From: an uncultured Bacteroidota bacterium
Lineage (GTDB): Bacteria > Bacteroidota > Bacteroidia > Bacteroidales > UBA12481
NCBI GenBank assembly: GCA_903851365.1
Contig: CAINOB010000117.1
Location: forward strand, 1 to 34,351
Length of the DNA: 34,351 nt
Direction of reading: 5' to 3'
Shown: positions 9,401-17,792 of the stretch, in pieces
Numbering within the stretch: position 1 is the first letter of the stretch
Layout: every line of letters starts with the position of its first letter
The notes under the pieces: model-generated
What the model was told of the DNA's origin: nothing
The model's input: the letters and a program-made list of their open reading frames with translations, nothing else
Database searches by the model: none
Translations under genes and position numbers: made by a program

Positions 9401-12294
9401 ACAATCCTTACCGGATCTGGTTCTTCAATCAGCACATATCTGATAACTGACTTGCAAATTGCCGGATTTGCAGGAACAAGCTCAATTTTATACCAACCCT
9501 CCTGCCATTTTCCGGCAGGCGGAATGACAACCGGAGTAATTGTATCATTGACAAATGTCTTATTATAAACCACATTGGTTACGGACCAGGCTGAAGGAAG
9601 ATACTCATTCTTAAAAGGTAGTGGCATTTTCATTTTCTTCCAATCCGATGGAGTAACAATAAAACGATCAGGTTCAGGCAGAAAGGGCTCTGTCCAGATC
9701 TGAGACGGGTCTTTTAATTTACTGATGACCAACTTAACAGGCAGACTTATTACTCTGTCATCCGTTCCAATTGCACCAATCGCTGTTCTGAGTGAATCTA
9801 CAGTCAGCATTTTCTCATTCAGCCTAAGCATTAACCCTACTGAACCTATTCCACAGTCAATTCTGGTTTCTTCCTGATGAGTTTCGCCGTTCTGATCCGT
9901 AGCTTTCAAATTAATGCTGTACCTGATCATCGATCCATTGCCAAACGGAGAGCTTTCTGCAGGAATAGAGGCCCATCTGCAGGTAAAAATCCCTTTAGCA
10001 TCCGATACAGCCCTGCAGGTCGTAATCCTGATTTTCTGTCCGTTAAATGGCACCCACCTGCCTGGTCCATTGACTGGCTGGATGTCAATATCGGCGGATA
10101 TTTCAGCTCCTGCAACAGGTTCTCCTGAGAGTGCAGTCAGTTTGCCTGAAACACTGACCGTATCGCCTGGCTGAAAGATTTTTGCATCACGGTTAATTTT
10201 AATAGCAAATGCGGGTCTCCGGTATTGTTCCATACGGATTAAGGCCTGTCCGAATTTCGACTGAATCAGGTAATTGCCTGTTAAACCTTTGTAAGGCAAT
10301 TTAAGAGCTCCGGAAAATACGCCGAGGGAATCTACCTCAAAACTCATTTCACCAACTACCTGATATCGTGGATCCTGAAGTTTAAGAATTAAAGAATCAG
10401 CATGATGTATGGACATCGAATCGCCAGTGTAATCGATCAGCAATCCACGAAAAAAAACTTCATCCCCGGGTTTGTAAATGCTTCGGTCAGTATACAACAC
10501 AAGGTTTGTTCGCGTACTTATTTTTCCCTGGCTGTAACCAGGATAAAACAATTCGTGAGTTATCAGGGTGTCATTCTTATTGATTATTTGAAGGCGATAG
10601 GCCTTTGGGGAAGGATCATCCCTACCCGGTCCTCCATCAGATAATTCCAAAAATCCCTGTTCTCCGGAGATTTTTCTGGATCCCTTCTCTAAAATTGTGT
10701 GTCTGGAATCCTGATCATATAAGCTGTACCATGGAACCACCGAAATACCTGATAAAGGTGATCCGTTGTCACGATCCCGAAAATAAAAGGTTCTTTTTCC
10801 TGAATTTCCCTGGCGGCTAACAAGAGTTGTTGAAGATATTGAAACGGGAACCGTCACCATGATTTTATCAGAGGCCGGCAGATTATCAGGAGACGAAAAC
10901 ACCAATAAATAAAACCCCGCAGGTAAGGGATTTATCAACGCATTTGCCCGGTGTGGATTCAATTTTTCATCTTCGGGCAAGGCAATCTTTCCTGAGGCAT
11001 AAATCTTTGAACTGATTATCCTTGCTGATTTTTCTGATGGATCCAGATTTTCCCAATCTGAATAATAAGCTATAGCACTGGTTCTGATTATCTTATAATT
11101 AAGGTTCTTGATATTTCTATACTCAATGCTTACAGGAAACAATGACATCGGAACCTGATAAGTCTCAGACTGAACAGATAATTCAGGTTTCATGAGAACA
11201 TTTAAAAGATTTTGACACCTCTTCCCTGCTAACGTTTCAGGCCACGACTGGGTCTTTATTAACCAGCGAGCTGCTTGTTTTCTTTCATTGTCATATTTGA
11301 AAGTATCGGGATCATTAATCTGAAACAAATTGCTTCGGTCAAGATGATAATTTGCAAGAGCCTCATAAACTATGGCTTCGGCACTATCTTTTCCCATTTT
11401 TACTGCCCATCTCAACAAACCGGCTTCATATAGGCTATCTCTCGATTGATTGCATGATTTTTCATGCATATATCGTAATCGCCGCAAATCAGCAGCGAGT
11501 AATGATTTGTCGGTTGACTCTGAAACCCATTTACCATACCATTTTAAAGCCAGGGAAAATGGATTCTTTACGTCAGCTGCAATTTTCCTACCCATGGAAC
11601 TAAACCGGGAAGGATCTGAGAATATTTCGGCCGAACAAAATTCTACCGGCTTTAGATCCGGAAGTGTAAAATCACCCGAATTATCGAGAAAATCAAGTAA
11701 CCGGCTTATGAGCACATCCCTTAATACCGGGTTGTATAGGGTATCAGCAAGATTTCCGGCCCATATTTCAGGTATTGATGAAACCCTGACGGAAGCTGAC
11801 TGTTCGCTATTTTTTAAGGATTGGTTATAGCTTTCGAGAATAACCTGATAAAACCTTTCGGGTGACCATTTCTTTACTGATTGATCAGAACCATTGTCCA
11901 CCATTGGATTCTGACTGATCTGCCAGCGATTTGCGGAATAATAACGGGAATACAACTCAGCCATTATGCTATATTTCAGTGATCCCTGTACGAGCCTCTG
12001 ATCGGGCAGCTCCTTCTGAAGAAAACCAATTGCTGCAAGTTGACCATCTTCTTCCAACTGCTGTATGTATTTCAACTTATATAAAAGGGCTTTTATCTCT
12101 GTCTGAGGATCTGCCTGGTTCCTGGATTGTGAATAAATCTGATCAACCAAATTTAAAGCAGAACGATATAAACCTTGCGCTTCCAATGAATCAATCCGAG
12201 TCCATATTTTCTTATCAATATTCTGGATTGAAACAGGGGTGGCCAGGAGAGTCAACCCCGCAATCACAATTAAAAAAATAAATATTCTTCTCAT
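6451..12294 (-). CDS. Alpha-2-macroglobulin family protein, thioester cysteine apparently lost
   Basis: A 1947-residue exported protein; the ATG at 12294 gives a signal peptide (MRRIFIFLIVIAGLTLL) without a lipobox cysteine, and the longer frame to 12333 would cross a promoter box. Residues ~30-400 look helical. Macroglobulin-like beta domains follow, with the typical TDRSIYKPGDEVFFRG near residue 600. A charged, glycine-rich linker (EGRKGGDNGEGVKE, about 1181-1211) precedes the A2M domain (GLAEVTFKMPEVFTEWKVL, about 1225-1250). The helical thioester-domain region starts near 1415, but where relatives have CxEQ this protein has GQEQ at residues 1428-1431 (8002-8013), so no internal thioester can form. 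Such proteins are periplasmic protease traps; without the thioester it could still trap by bait cleavage or have another role. No penicillin-binding protein 1C partner lies nearby. Confidence 0.88.
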   Translation of the reverse strand: MRRIFIFLIVIAGLTLLATPVSIQNIDKKIWTRIDSLEAQGLYRSALNLVDQIYSQSRNQADPQTEIKALLYKLKYIQQLEEDGQLAAIGFLQKELPDQRLVQGSLKYSIMAELYSRYYSANRWQISQNPMVDNGSDQSVKKWSPERFYQVILESYNQSLKNSEQSASVRVSSIPEIWAGNLADTLYNPVLRDVLISRLLDFLDNSGDFTLPDLKPVEFCSAEIFSDPSRFSSMGRKIAADVKNPFSLALKWYGKWVSESTDKSLLAADLRRLRYMHEKSCNQSRDSLYEAGLLRWAVKMGKDSAEAIVYEALANYHLDRSNLFQINDPDTFKYDNERKQAARWLIKTQSWPETLAGKRCQNLLNVLMKPELSVQSETYQVPMSLFPVSIEYRNIKNLNYKIIRTSAIAYYSDWENLDPSEKSARIISSKIYASGKIALPEDEKLNPHRANALINPLPAGFYLLVFSSPDNLPASDKIMVTVPVSISSTTLVSRQGNSGKRTFYFRDRDNGSPLSGISVVPWYSLYDQDSRHTILEKGSRKISGEQGFLELSDGGPGRDDPSPKAYRLQIINKNDTLITHELFYPGYSQGKISTRTNLVLYTDRSIYKPGDEVFFRGLLIDYTGDSMSIHHADSLILKLQDPRYQVVGEMSFEVDSLGVFSGALKLPYKGLTGNYLIQSKFGQALIRMEQYRRPAFAIKINRDAKIFQPGDTVSVSGKLTALSGEPVAGAEISADIDIQPVNGPGRWVPFNGQKIRITTCRAVSDAKGIFTCRWASIPAESSPFGNGSMIRYSINLKATDQNGETHQEETRIDCGIGSVGLMLRLNEKMLTVDSLRTAIGAIGTDDRVISLPVKLVISKLKDPSQIWTEPFLPEPDRFIVTPSDWKKMKMPLPFKNEYLPSAWSVTNVVYNKTFVNDTITPVVIPPAGKWQEGWYKIELVPANPAICKSVIRYVLIEEPDPVRIVSYNQLFARVSEKSLNPGQILQLNFASTQRSNLLVELQNSKGEVFSDWYAADKNIQKRVWKVTNDWQGGALLHLIIVASNRVIEEDFPITVPWQISQLTISGFQNLKKVKPGDDIKIDLMVKDQQGNPVVASVALTVYDASLDLINPHSWLQVTRPSFFGGPCFQGLNSGANGSVTIIEPFVNIVDVPFIEPINLNWFGLGFYGISRMDAPVMKMAMAQPEGRKGGDNGEGVKEVIDIKDVKEDEGESTEIVFRNDFRETAFFKGDILTDKNGLAEVTFKMPEVFTEWKVLVTCHNRNLAFGSLEHRFKTVKDLMIRSNFPEFMRNGDTVDLAARVGWYGQGRISAVTSLNLTDTSGFLLKSYPDFKSSLTSGTTAPFTWQYTPTKNDPVLYNLSTISPAQSDGLKDTISVLPDNVELWNAQPFFFAKPGKKQLKIDGNPLEAVYEVTTTPAWQILQSLPVVTGQEQDCSAYWFSRLYLACLTGSIADKFPGVAEKFLSDSVPEKQKDRIKQIREWMNPDTRRQEMAYVLEKLSSLQNQDGTWPWYKGMGIDVFMTQQIIAGFGEMKARGVFDITAIQRGNFMLTHAIEAMDNWMYMQFLEISRLDSVHPQKVQLNPLVIHYLYARSFFPGLSLQPSHEVAWMRFNERIPLEWTQHEMGLQALMAITSVQLGRKANALPILNSLRERAKFDDQWGMYWPRKGFESSWFNWDLWMQSRMIELFACIEEGRKDLDQMKIYLIHQKRGRDWGNSLVAAWAAKSMLFYGTSQSIEPAAVAMKWGSEEYSPLRIKTGSTGVTGYYRFEWKNQKEIPVSKTMEVTQTSGGHSWGTLYTLKNYKLDQLSSTTGPLNVSREVMTYDEKGTWKVIKQGQWINVGDKIRIRLNIKSDRELSYIEIKDYLGTGVLPVRVLSGYQYRQGISYYQSREPESVFFYLSALPKGESTMEYQAIVEQAGSYFGGYATATSLYAPEFRAWSNSSRIHAKR

Positions 12295-12330
12295 GGCGTT
12301 CTGAATAAAATCCCAATGAAATTCAACTGC

Positions 12331-12338
12331 CAAAGTTA
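12331..12338 (-). promoter_or_regulatory. Candidate -7 box for the macroglobulin gene
   Basis: TAACTTTG on the minus strand, a perfect TAnnTTTG match 36 bases before the ATG at 12294. A TTG lies about 15 bases upstream, somewhat close for a -33 element. It faces away from an identical octamer at 12376. Confidence 0.45.
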
Positions 12339-12375
12339 ATCATCCCGTCCTAACAACTGAATTGGCTCAATCTGC

Positions 12376-12383
12376 TAACTTTG
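12376..12383 (+). promoter_or_regulatory. Candidate -7 box for the yicC-gmk-nadD operon
   Basis: TAACTTTG, a perfect TAnnTTTG match, 21 bases before the yicC ATG at 12405. It is the same octamer as the divergent box at 12331-12338. The upstream TTG is closer than the usual spacing. Confidence 0.5.
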
Positions 12384-12404
12384 CATGAAATTGCATGACA
12401 AGTT

Positions 12405-13280
12405 ATGATCAGATCGATGACAGGATTCGGAAAAGTCACTGCTGAGCTGGGCACCAGAACAGCAAATGTCGAGATTAAGTGTTTAAACAGCAAGCAGGCA
12501 GACTTGTACATTAAGTTACCATCACTTTACAGGGAAGGTGAAAATCAAGTAAGAAACGAGATCAGCCGTACTTTACAGCGTGGAAAAATCGAGCTAAGTG
12601 TTTGGTTCGAATCAACCGGGAATGAACGCAATGTAACTATAAATCAGGCTATCATCCTCGATTACATCAACCAGCTAAAACTGATGGAACCCACTATTCA
12701 GATGCCCGGAAATGAGATTTTATTGCCTTTGGTCATGCGACTGCCTGATGTCATTAAGGTGGACAAGCAGGACTTTGATGAGGGTGAATGGACAAAATTA
12801 TTTGCCGCAATTCAGCAATGTATTGGCCTGGTCGAAGAATTTCGCCTGCAGGAAGGTCGATCGATTGAAGATGATTTTAAAACCAGGATACGAATTATTC
12901 TTGAAGGAGTAACCCGCATCAGAGCCATTGAAAAGAACAGAATTGACCGCCTGCGCGAACGGATGACTGCTTCCATTACGGATATTATGGAAAGAATCAA
13001 GGTCGATCAGAATCGATTTGAACAGGAGCTGATTTACTATATAGAAAAACTGGATATCAACGAAGAAATGGTGCGGTTAGGCAATCACTGTGATTATTTT
13101 ATTGAAACCCTGAATACCGAAGAATCTCCGGGACGTAAACTGGGATTTATTTCCCAGGAAATAGGTCGTGAAATTAACACCATAGGCTCGAAAGCCAACG
13201 ACTCAGAAATACAACGGATCGTTGTGGAAATGAAAGACGAACTTGAAAAACTGAAAGAACAGAGCTTCAACGTACTGTAA
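12405..13280 (+). CDS. yicC: YicC family endoribonuclease
   Basis: A 291-residue cytoplasmic protein beginning MIRSMTGFGK, the hallmark YicC N-terminus, and ending in the conserved DUF1732 domain with RLGNHCDYF, GRKLGFISQEIGREINTIGSKANDS and IVVEMKDELEKLKEQ. Length matches the family (285-295). E. coli YicC is an endoribonuclease involved in small-RNA turnover; the role in Bacteroidota is less clear. It is the first gene of a three-gene operon: its stop codon TAA shares an A with the gmk start ATG (TAATG), a strong sign of translational coupling. The yicC-gmk pairing is common across bacteria. Confidence 0.92.
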   Translation: MIRSMTGFGKVTAELGTRTANVEIKCLNSKQADLYIKLPSLYREGENQVRNEISRTLQRGKIELSVWFESTGNERNVTINQAIILDYINQLKLMEPTIQMPGNEILLPLVMRLPDVIKVDKQDFDEGEWTKLFAAIQQCIGLVEEFRLQEGRSIEDDFKTRIRIILEGVTRIRAIEKNRIDRLRERMTASITDIMERIKVDQNRFEQELIYYIEKLDINEEMVRLGNHCDYFIETLNTEESPGRKLGFISQEIGREINTIGSKANDSEIQRIVVEMKDELEKLKEQSFNVL

Positions 13281-13858
13281 TGCAAGAATCGCATAAATAT
13301 ATAATCCTGAGTGCTCCGTCGGGAGCTGGCAAAACAACTATCGCCCACCACCTTTTAAACGCAGGGCTGGATCTTGAATTCTCCGTAACGGCCTGCAGCA
13401 GGGCGATGCGCGTTGGTGAAAAGGAAGGTGTAGATTACTATTTCCTTTCGAAAGAGGATTTCCGACAAAGAGTGTCAGCCGGAGACTTCCTCGAGTGGGA
13501 AGAAGTTTATCCTGATCATTTCTATGGTACATTGAAATCCGAAATCATCAGGATCCAGTCGAACGGACACATGGTTTTATTCGATGTTGATGTTGTCGGT
13601 GGATTAAACATTAAAAAGATTTTCAAAGAGGATGCACTGGCCCTTTTCATTAGTCCGCCCTCAATTGAAGCATTGAAGGAGCGCCTCGAAAAACGGGCAA
13701 CCGATTCACCGGAAAAGATCAGGTTAAGATTGGATAAAGCTAAAACTGAGATGGCACGAGCACCGGAATTCGATACCATTATAATTAACAACGACTTACA
13801 GAAAGCTCTCGGGGAAGCTGAAAAAGTTGTCAGCAATTTTATCCATGGCGAGGAATAA
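13280..13858 (+). CDS. gmk: Guanylate kinase
   Basis: A 192-residue cytoplasmic kinase converting GMP and ATP to GDP and ADP in guanine nucleotide synthesis. The P-loop SAPSGAGKTT is at residues 11-20. The GMP-binding segments follow: SRAMRVGEKEGVDYYF, FLEWEEVY and YGTLKSEI. The LID region holds the RLEKRATDSPEKIRLRL arginines. Length is normal for the family. The start ATG at 13280 overlaps the yicC stop by one base, and its own 3' end overlaps the nadD start by 14 bases, so the three genes are almost certainly one transcript. Confidence 0.95.
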   Translation: MQESHKYIILSAPSGAGKTTIAHHLLNAGLDLEFSVTACSRAMRVGEKEGVDYYFLSKEDFRQRVSAGDFLEWEEVYPDHFYGTLKSEIIRIQSNGHMVLFDVDVVGGLNIKKIFKEDALALFISPPSIEALKERLEKRATDSPEKIRLRLDKAKTEMARAPEFDTIIINNDLQKALGEAEKVVSNFIHGEE

Positions 13859-14420
13859 AATCGGACTGTTTTTCGGGTCTTTTAACCCGATTCATAACGG
13901 TCATCTGATGATAGCCAATTATATGGCTGAATTCAGTGACCTCGACCAGGTTTGGTTTGTGATCAGCCCACAAAACCCCTTTAAAAACGACACAGAACTT
14001 CTTGCCGACTACCACCGCCGCGAACTTCTGATGCGCGCGATCGGCGATTATCCGCGATTCATGGTTAGCTCGGTCGAATTTAAACTACCAAAGCCTTCCT
14101 TTACCATTGATACGCTGGATTTTCTGGAACAATCCTATCCGGATAAACAATTCACTCTCATTATGGGTTCCGATCAGTTGCCCAACTTTCACCTGTGGAA
14201 GAAACCTGAAAAAATTCTGGAGAAATATAAGATTCTGGTCTATCCCCGTCACTCTTCACCTGTCACCGGTCACCAATCACAATTTGAAATTGTCAACGCC
14301 CCAATGATGGAAATCTCGTCAACATTTATAAGGCAATCCATTAAGCAAGGGAAAGATGTCCGATTTTATATGCCGGAACTTTCATGGCATTACATCGATG
14401 AAATGCACTTTTACCGGTAG
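13845..14420 (+). CDS. nadD: Nicotinate-nucleotide adenylyltransferase
   Basis: A 191-residue cytoplasmic enzyme that adenylates nicotinate mononucleotide to deamido-NAD. The ATG at 13845 is preferred over an upstream in-frame TTG at 13827 because MARNKIGLFFGSFNP fits the family N-terminus exactly. Motif GSFNPIHNGH lies at residues 11-20 (nucleotide-binding GxFxPxHxGH) and ISSTFIR near residues 157-163. The loop between VYPR and NAPMMEIS (about residues 131-152) reads HSSPVTGHQSQFE and is encoded by a TCACC-rich repetitive stretch (14248-14280), unlike the rest of the gene. The start overlaps gmk by 14 bases; the stop overlaps the stop region of the convergent sensor kinase by 10 bases. Confidence 0.93.
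   Translation: MARNKIGLFFGSFNPIHNGHLMIANYMAEFSDLDQVWFVISPQNPFKNDTELLADYHRRELLMRAIGDYPRFMVSSVEFKLPKPSFTIDTLDFLEQSYPDKQFTLIMGSDQLPNFHLWKKPEKILEKYKILVYPRHSSPVTGHQSQFEIVNAPMMEISSTFIRQSIKQGKDVRFYMPELSWHYIDEMHFYR
14248..14280. repeat. TCACC-rich degenerate repeat inside nadD
   Basis: GTCACTCTTCACCTGTCACC followed by GGTCACC and AATCAC: four TCAC(C) steps in 33 bases, in frame in nadD. It encodes the variable loop HSSPVTGHQS between the VYPR strand and the APMMEISSTFIR segment. The style matches the short intergenic repeats elsewhere in the window rather than ordinary coding sequence. Confidence 0.5.
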
Positions 14421-16552
14421 GTTATTTTGATATTCACCCGGGTACCTGTCGGCTGTCCCTTGTGATCGTAAAGATCTTCAAAATGCTGTAATATTTTAAT
14501 CTTATACAGCTTATTAACAGCCGTGTAAATCTGATCTAGCACTTGCAACCCCTTACCGTTATTTTCGATACTGGCTGCATGTCCGTTTCCTCTTCCTACT
14601 CCGTCATCTTCAATGATAATCATAATATTTTCGCCCGACGGAAGAACGGAAACTTTTATGATCCCAGCTACAGCTCCATCATGAAGAAGTTTAGGTCGGA
14701 GCCCATGTTTCAGTGCATTTTCAACATGCGCCTGGATGATGGTTTTCGGAACTAAAATATTGGTGTCAATATCTGGATGAATTTCCATCTTGAATTTAAT
14801 CTGATCACCAAACCTGATCATTTGGAGAGCCATGTAGTTTTCTAAAAAATCAATTTCATTCCTCAGCTTTACAACCGGCTTGTCTGAAGAATGCAACTGT
14901 AATCGGAATAATTGTGAAAACCGGTCAATAAAGTCTGAGACTTTTTCTGTGTCCCCTTTTAGTACAAGGTATGACAAGCCGTTGAGTGCGTTAAAAGCAA
15001 AATGCGGATCCAGCTGATTCTTGACCGTCATGAGCTGCAACTCGAGAATTTCCCTTTTCAAACTTTCACGTCGCGAGTATTCACTTATCTGGTTCAGTCG
15101 GATCAATTTAATCAATCCATAGCTTAACAGAATAAATAAAATCCAGATTCCATATTGTGTGTATACCCAGGGATTTTTGTGAATATCATACCACTGTATA
15201 GAATTTCCACCAGCAAGATTAAACTGGTACCTTCCGTCAATCTTTCCAATCCAGTTAATCATCGGCGGACTGAGAAAACTTACCGCATTAATTGTACAAA
15301 GCTTCTTTCCTGATGACGAAAAGAAAGAGATACTCCTCGAATCGCCGTCTATTAAAAAGCAATACTCGAAATCTTTTTCTCCGAAGGAAGGATTAATAAT
15401 CTGGAGGGCACTGGGCCTTTTGAGCAGGTCATTATTTTCGAATTCATTTCCGGATGCATTGATGAAAACCGACTCCCCAAATCCATTATAAAATATACCC
15501 CCAAGACCACTGGCAGCATAAAGAAATTCCGGTGCATGTTTAAACATCTGCTGGTAAGGAAATTTCTCTTTTGTCAAACTATAATCAGAATTAACCCGAT
15601 ACCAATCCAGGAAGGGAATAGTATCGCGGTTACCCCTTACATAAACAAATAAACCTTTGGCATTTTTGACCGGTAGCAAAATCGGTAATACCTGAGAAAA
15701 CTTAGGCCCCATCCTGACCGGAGTCCTTTTATAGTTTAGTTTTTCATCAAATAAAAAGAACCAGGAATATTTGTCAGAAAAGGCAATAGAATCTTCATTG
15801 TAATTATTTGGAGCATTATTCCGGCCCGTAATTTCAAAATGCCCATCCTGATCGAGGTCGAAAACGGTGAGATCATCGACCGGACTACCATTGAAAGGGC
15901 TTGACCAAAGCTTATCGGTTTTTAAATCATAGGCATAAACCCTGCGTGGCTGTTTGGCATTACCGGAGGAAATTGAAAAAATAATCTCAGTACTTCCATC
16001 ATGATTCAGATCCATTGGCTTTGCAAAATGCATGTATGCATAAGGATCACCGTATTGGGTTGAGATTGTATCCACCAAGCGATTGCTTACTAAAACCCTT
16101 AATGAGTCGTAAGGTTCAATAATATTAAGGAGTAACCTATTGCCATCCAGAGTCAGCAAAGAAACCTCAGTCTTCCCGTCGTGATCAAAATCACTGAGTA
16201 TAGGCTGCATCAGGTCTCGAGTATAATTCCCCTTAAAATTCCACTGTTCCAGAATCGCACCCTGAAAACTTCTGACCAGCAGACAGCTTTCATGATCATT
16301 CAAATTTGTTATTGTCAGGACCTCACTTTCTTTATCCGAATCCAGGTCCTGATAAAATGTCCGGGAGTTATCTGTATTTACAAGAAGCGTGGAGGAATCA
16401 ACCAGTTTAGCAAGGTAAGGCTCATGCTTGAAGTTCTGGATAAGGTAGATGAAAGTTCCTAGTATAAAGGCCAAAACCCAGCTGCTTAAAAAGAAAGCAA
16501 CAACCTTGGAATGGCTTAGATTTCTAAATTTTAAAGATTTCCCAAATACCAT
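14411..16552 (-). CDS. LytS/YehU-type sensor histidine kinase with periplasmic FG-GAP-like repeats
   Basis: A 713-residue membrane kinase. A transmembrane helix at about residues 15-37 is followed by a ~420-residue periplasmic domain. This contains at least three DxDxDG-type calcium-binding turns (DFDHDGKTE near 117, DLNHDGSTE near 182, DLDQDGHFE near 231), as in FG-GAP/VCBS beta-propellers. A second helix lies near 464-486 (YGIWILFILLSYGLIKLI). The cytoplasmic part is a His_kinase domain (PF06580 type) with phospho-acceptor H517 in QLDPHFAFNALN, then an ATPase domain with HVENALKHG (N-box) and EDDGVGRGNG and NNGKGLQVL (G-boxes). No LytTR response regulator is adjacent, so it is an orphan here. 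The ligand is unknown; a soluble, polymer or Ca-dependent signal is only a guess. Confidence 0.87.
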   Translation of the reverse strand: MVFGKSLKFRNLSHSKVVAFFLSSWVLAFILGTFIYLIQNFKHEPYLAKLVDSSTLLVNTDNSRTFYQDLDSDKESEVLTITNLNDHESCLLVRSFQGAILEQWNFKGNYTRDLMQPILSDFDHDGKTEVSLLTLDGNRLLLNIIEPYDSLRVLVSNRLVDTISTQYGDPYAYMHFAKPMDLNHDGSTEIIFSISSGNAKQPRRVYAYDLKTDKLWSSPFNGSPVDDLTVFDLDQDGHFEITGRNNAPNNYNEDSIAFSDKYSWFFLFDEKLNYKRTPVRMGPKFSQVLPILLPVKNAKGLFVYVRGNRDTIPFLDWYRVNSDYSLTKEKFPYQQMFKHAPEFLYAASGLGGIFYNGFGESVFINASGNEFENNDLLKRPSALQIINPSFGEKDFEYCFLIDGDSRSISFFSSSGKKLCTINAVSFLSPPMINWIGKIDGRYQFNLAGGNSIQWYDIHKNPWVYTQYGIWILFILLSYGLIKLIRLNQISEYSRRESLKREILELQLMTVKNQLDPHFAFNALNGLSYLVLKGDTEKVSDFIDRFSQLFRLQLHSSDKPVVKLRNEIDFLENYMALQMIRFGDQIKFKMEIHPDIDTNILVPKTIIQAHVENALKHGLRPKLLHDGAVAGIIKVSVLPSGENIMIIIEDDGVGRGNGHAASIENNGKGLQVLDQIYTAVNKLYKIKILQHFEDLYDHKGQPTGTRVNIKITYR

Positions 16553-16629
16553 AAACTACTCTCCGGTACATTTTTCAGAGGCAATGTAATGTTTTTATGG
16601 AAAAGGGCAAAATGCCCACAGCCTAATTC

Positions 16630-17715
16630 CTACTGTTTGAACCGATTAAACCTCATGGCTTTAATAAGCCAGTCGGGTAAATTTTTCAATGGATCGCGTT
16701 TGGTCATATTGATTGATATACCCAACTTTTTAAGTATTGGAACACGATGTGTCTCCACAAATTCTATCAATGTGCCGTCGGGATCCTCAATATAAGTGAA
16801 ATGACCTGCAGCTTCTCCCATATCAAATGATTCTCCCGGGTTAACATTACTGTCTACGGTAAAGGGAAATCCCTTTTGGGAACATTCTGTTTTCAGTAAA
16901 TCCATCCTCTGAATATCGAAACAGAGGTGGATAAATCCCAGATCTCCCCAAAGCCGGTTCTTGAAAATCTTCTCGGGCTTCCGGTCCAGCGCCTGGATCA
17001 ATTCAATCTTCGTTTCACCAAACATCCGGCTAAAACCACCCGTACGTTTCTCACTGTGACTGAGTAGGATACGCCGAAATTTTCCTACCCCTCCAGGTAT
17101 CGACTGCAGATCTTCAAATACCCCGGTCTTGTCATATTCTGGATGATCATATCCAAGAATGCCTGAATAAACCTCCAGGGCACGGTCGATATTACTTACA
17201 CCAATAATTGCACCGTAGGTACCGCCACCGTGTTTATGATCGTCATAGAACCAGGAATCACCCTCCACAACATCAAAAATATTATGGTAAGGATCCTCTA
17301 CAAAAAAATGTTCCTTCCCGTCAGGCCCTGTGCATAATCCTCCCGGCATATTAATGCCAGCCGCGCTGAGTTCTTCGTAACTTTTGCGGATATTTTTCGA
17401 TTTCACCTTAGCGGCAAAAATTCCCAAATCTCCAATCTGAATGGTAAAAGCAGGAGCTTCAGGTATTCTGCCTTTATATTGCCAGATCTCAAAACCTCCT
17501 CCACCCTGCATATTGACAGCAAGACCGGCATGACGCTTTCTTGGTTCTCCTCCCGTGTACGGTAGCATAAGTTCCGCAACAGCATCGTCCTCAAAAACCC
17601 GCACGTCCATGCCAAAAACTTTTGCATACCATTTCCAGGCTTCATGCATGTTCGACACCCCAATTCCAATCTGCTGAATTCCGGTAATCCTTTTTGATTT
17701 ATTAAGCTCGCTCAT
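16630..17715 (-). CDS. VOC family protein with two glyoxalase-like modules
   Basis: A 361-residue cytoplasmic protein with two vicinal-oxygen-chelate modules. The first starts at IQQIGIGVSNMHEAWKWY and ends near HNIFDVVEGDSWF; the second starts at YGAIIGVSNIDRALEVY and ends at GTLIEFVETHR. The architecture resembles extradiol dioxygenases and 4-hydroxyphenylpyruvate dioxygenase. In the second module a His in GFIHLCFDI and Glu residues in IELIQAL and LIEFVETH could form a metal site; the first module has Gln where a His ligand is often found. A ~35-residue C-terminal tail is rich in basic residues. The substrate is not deducible. It is divergent from the SDR gene (77 bases apart), which might share a regulator or pathway. 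Confidence 0.75.
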   Translation of the reverse strand: MSELNKSKRITGIQQIGIGVSNMHEAWKWYAKVFGMDVRVFEDDAVAELMLPYTGGEPRKRHAGLAVNMQGGGGFEIWQYKGRIPEAPAFTIQIGDLGIFAAKVKSKNIRKSYEELSAAGINMPGGLCTGPDGKEHFFVEDPYHNIFDVVEGDSWFYDDHKHGGGTYGAIIGVSNIDRALEVYSGILGYDHPEYDKTGVFEDLQSIPGGVGKFRRILLSHSEKRTGGFSRMFGETKIELIQALDRKPEKIFKNRLWGDLGFIHLCFDIQRMDLLKTECSQKGFPFTVDSNVNPGESFDMGEAAGHFTYIEDPDGTLIEFVETHRVPILKKLGISINMTKRDPLKNLPDWLIKAMRFNRFKQ

Positions 17716-17768
17716 GTGATCATTTTTTTCAATCCTCTAATATAAAGGTATACTTGCAAATGAATTGT

Positions 17769-17776
17769 TATTTTCG
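17769..17776 (+). promoter_or_regulatory. Candidate -7 box for the SDR gene
   Basis: TATTTTCG followed by C, 16 bases before the ATG at 17793, identical in sequence and spacing to the element before the UbiA-like gene at 2151. One mismatch from TAnnTTTG. Confidence 0.35.
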
Positions 17777-17792
17777 CTAAAGAGTTAAACCC

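Noticed and set aside
9877-10174. Plus-strand ORFs of 60-126 codons across the macroglobulin gene (for example 9877-10174, 11450-11830)
   Set aside because: Shadow frames of a strongly supported minus-strand gene, with no recognisable domains.
13827-13844. TTG at 13827 as nadD start
   Set aside because: The ATG at 13845 gives the family N-terminus and a shorter overlap with gmk.
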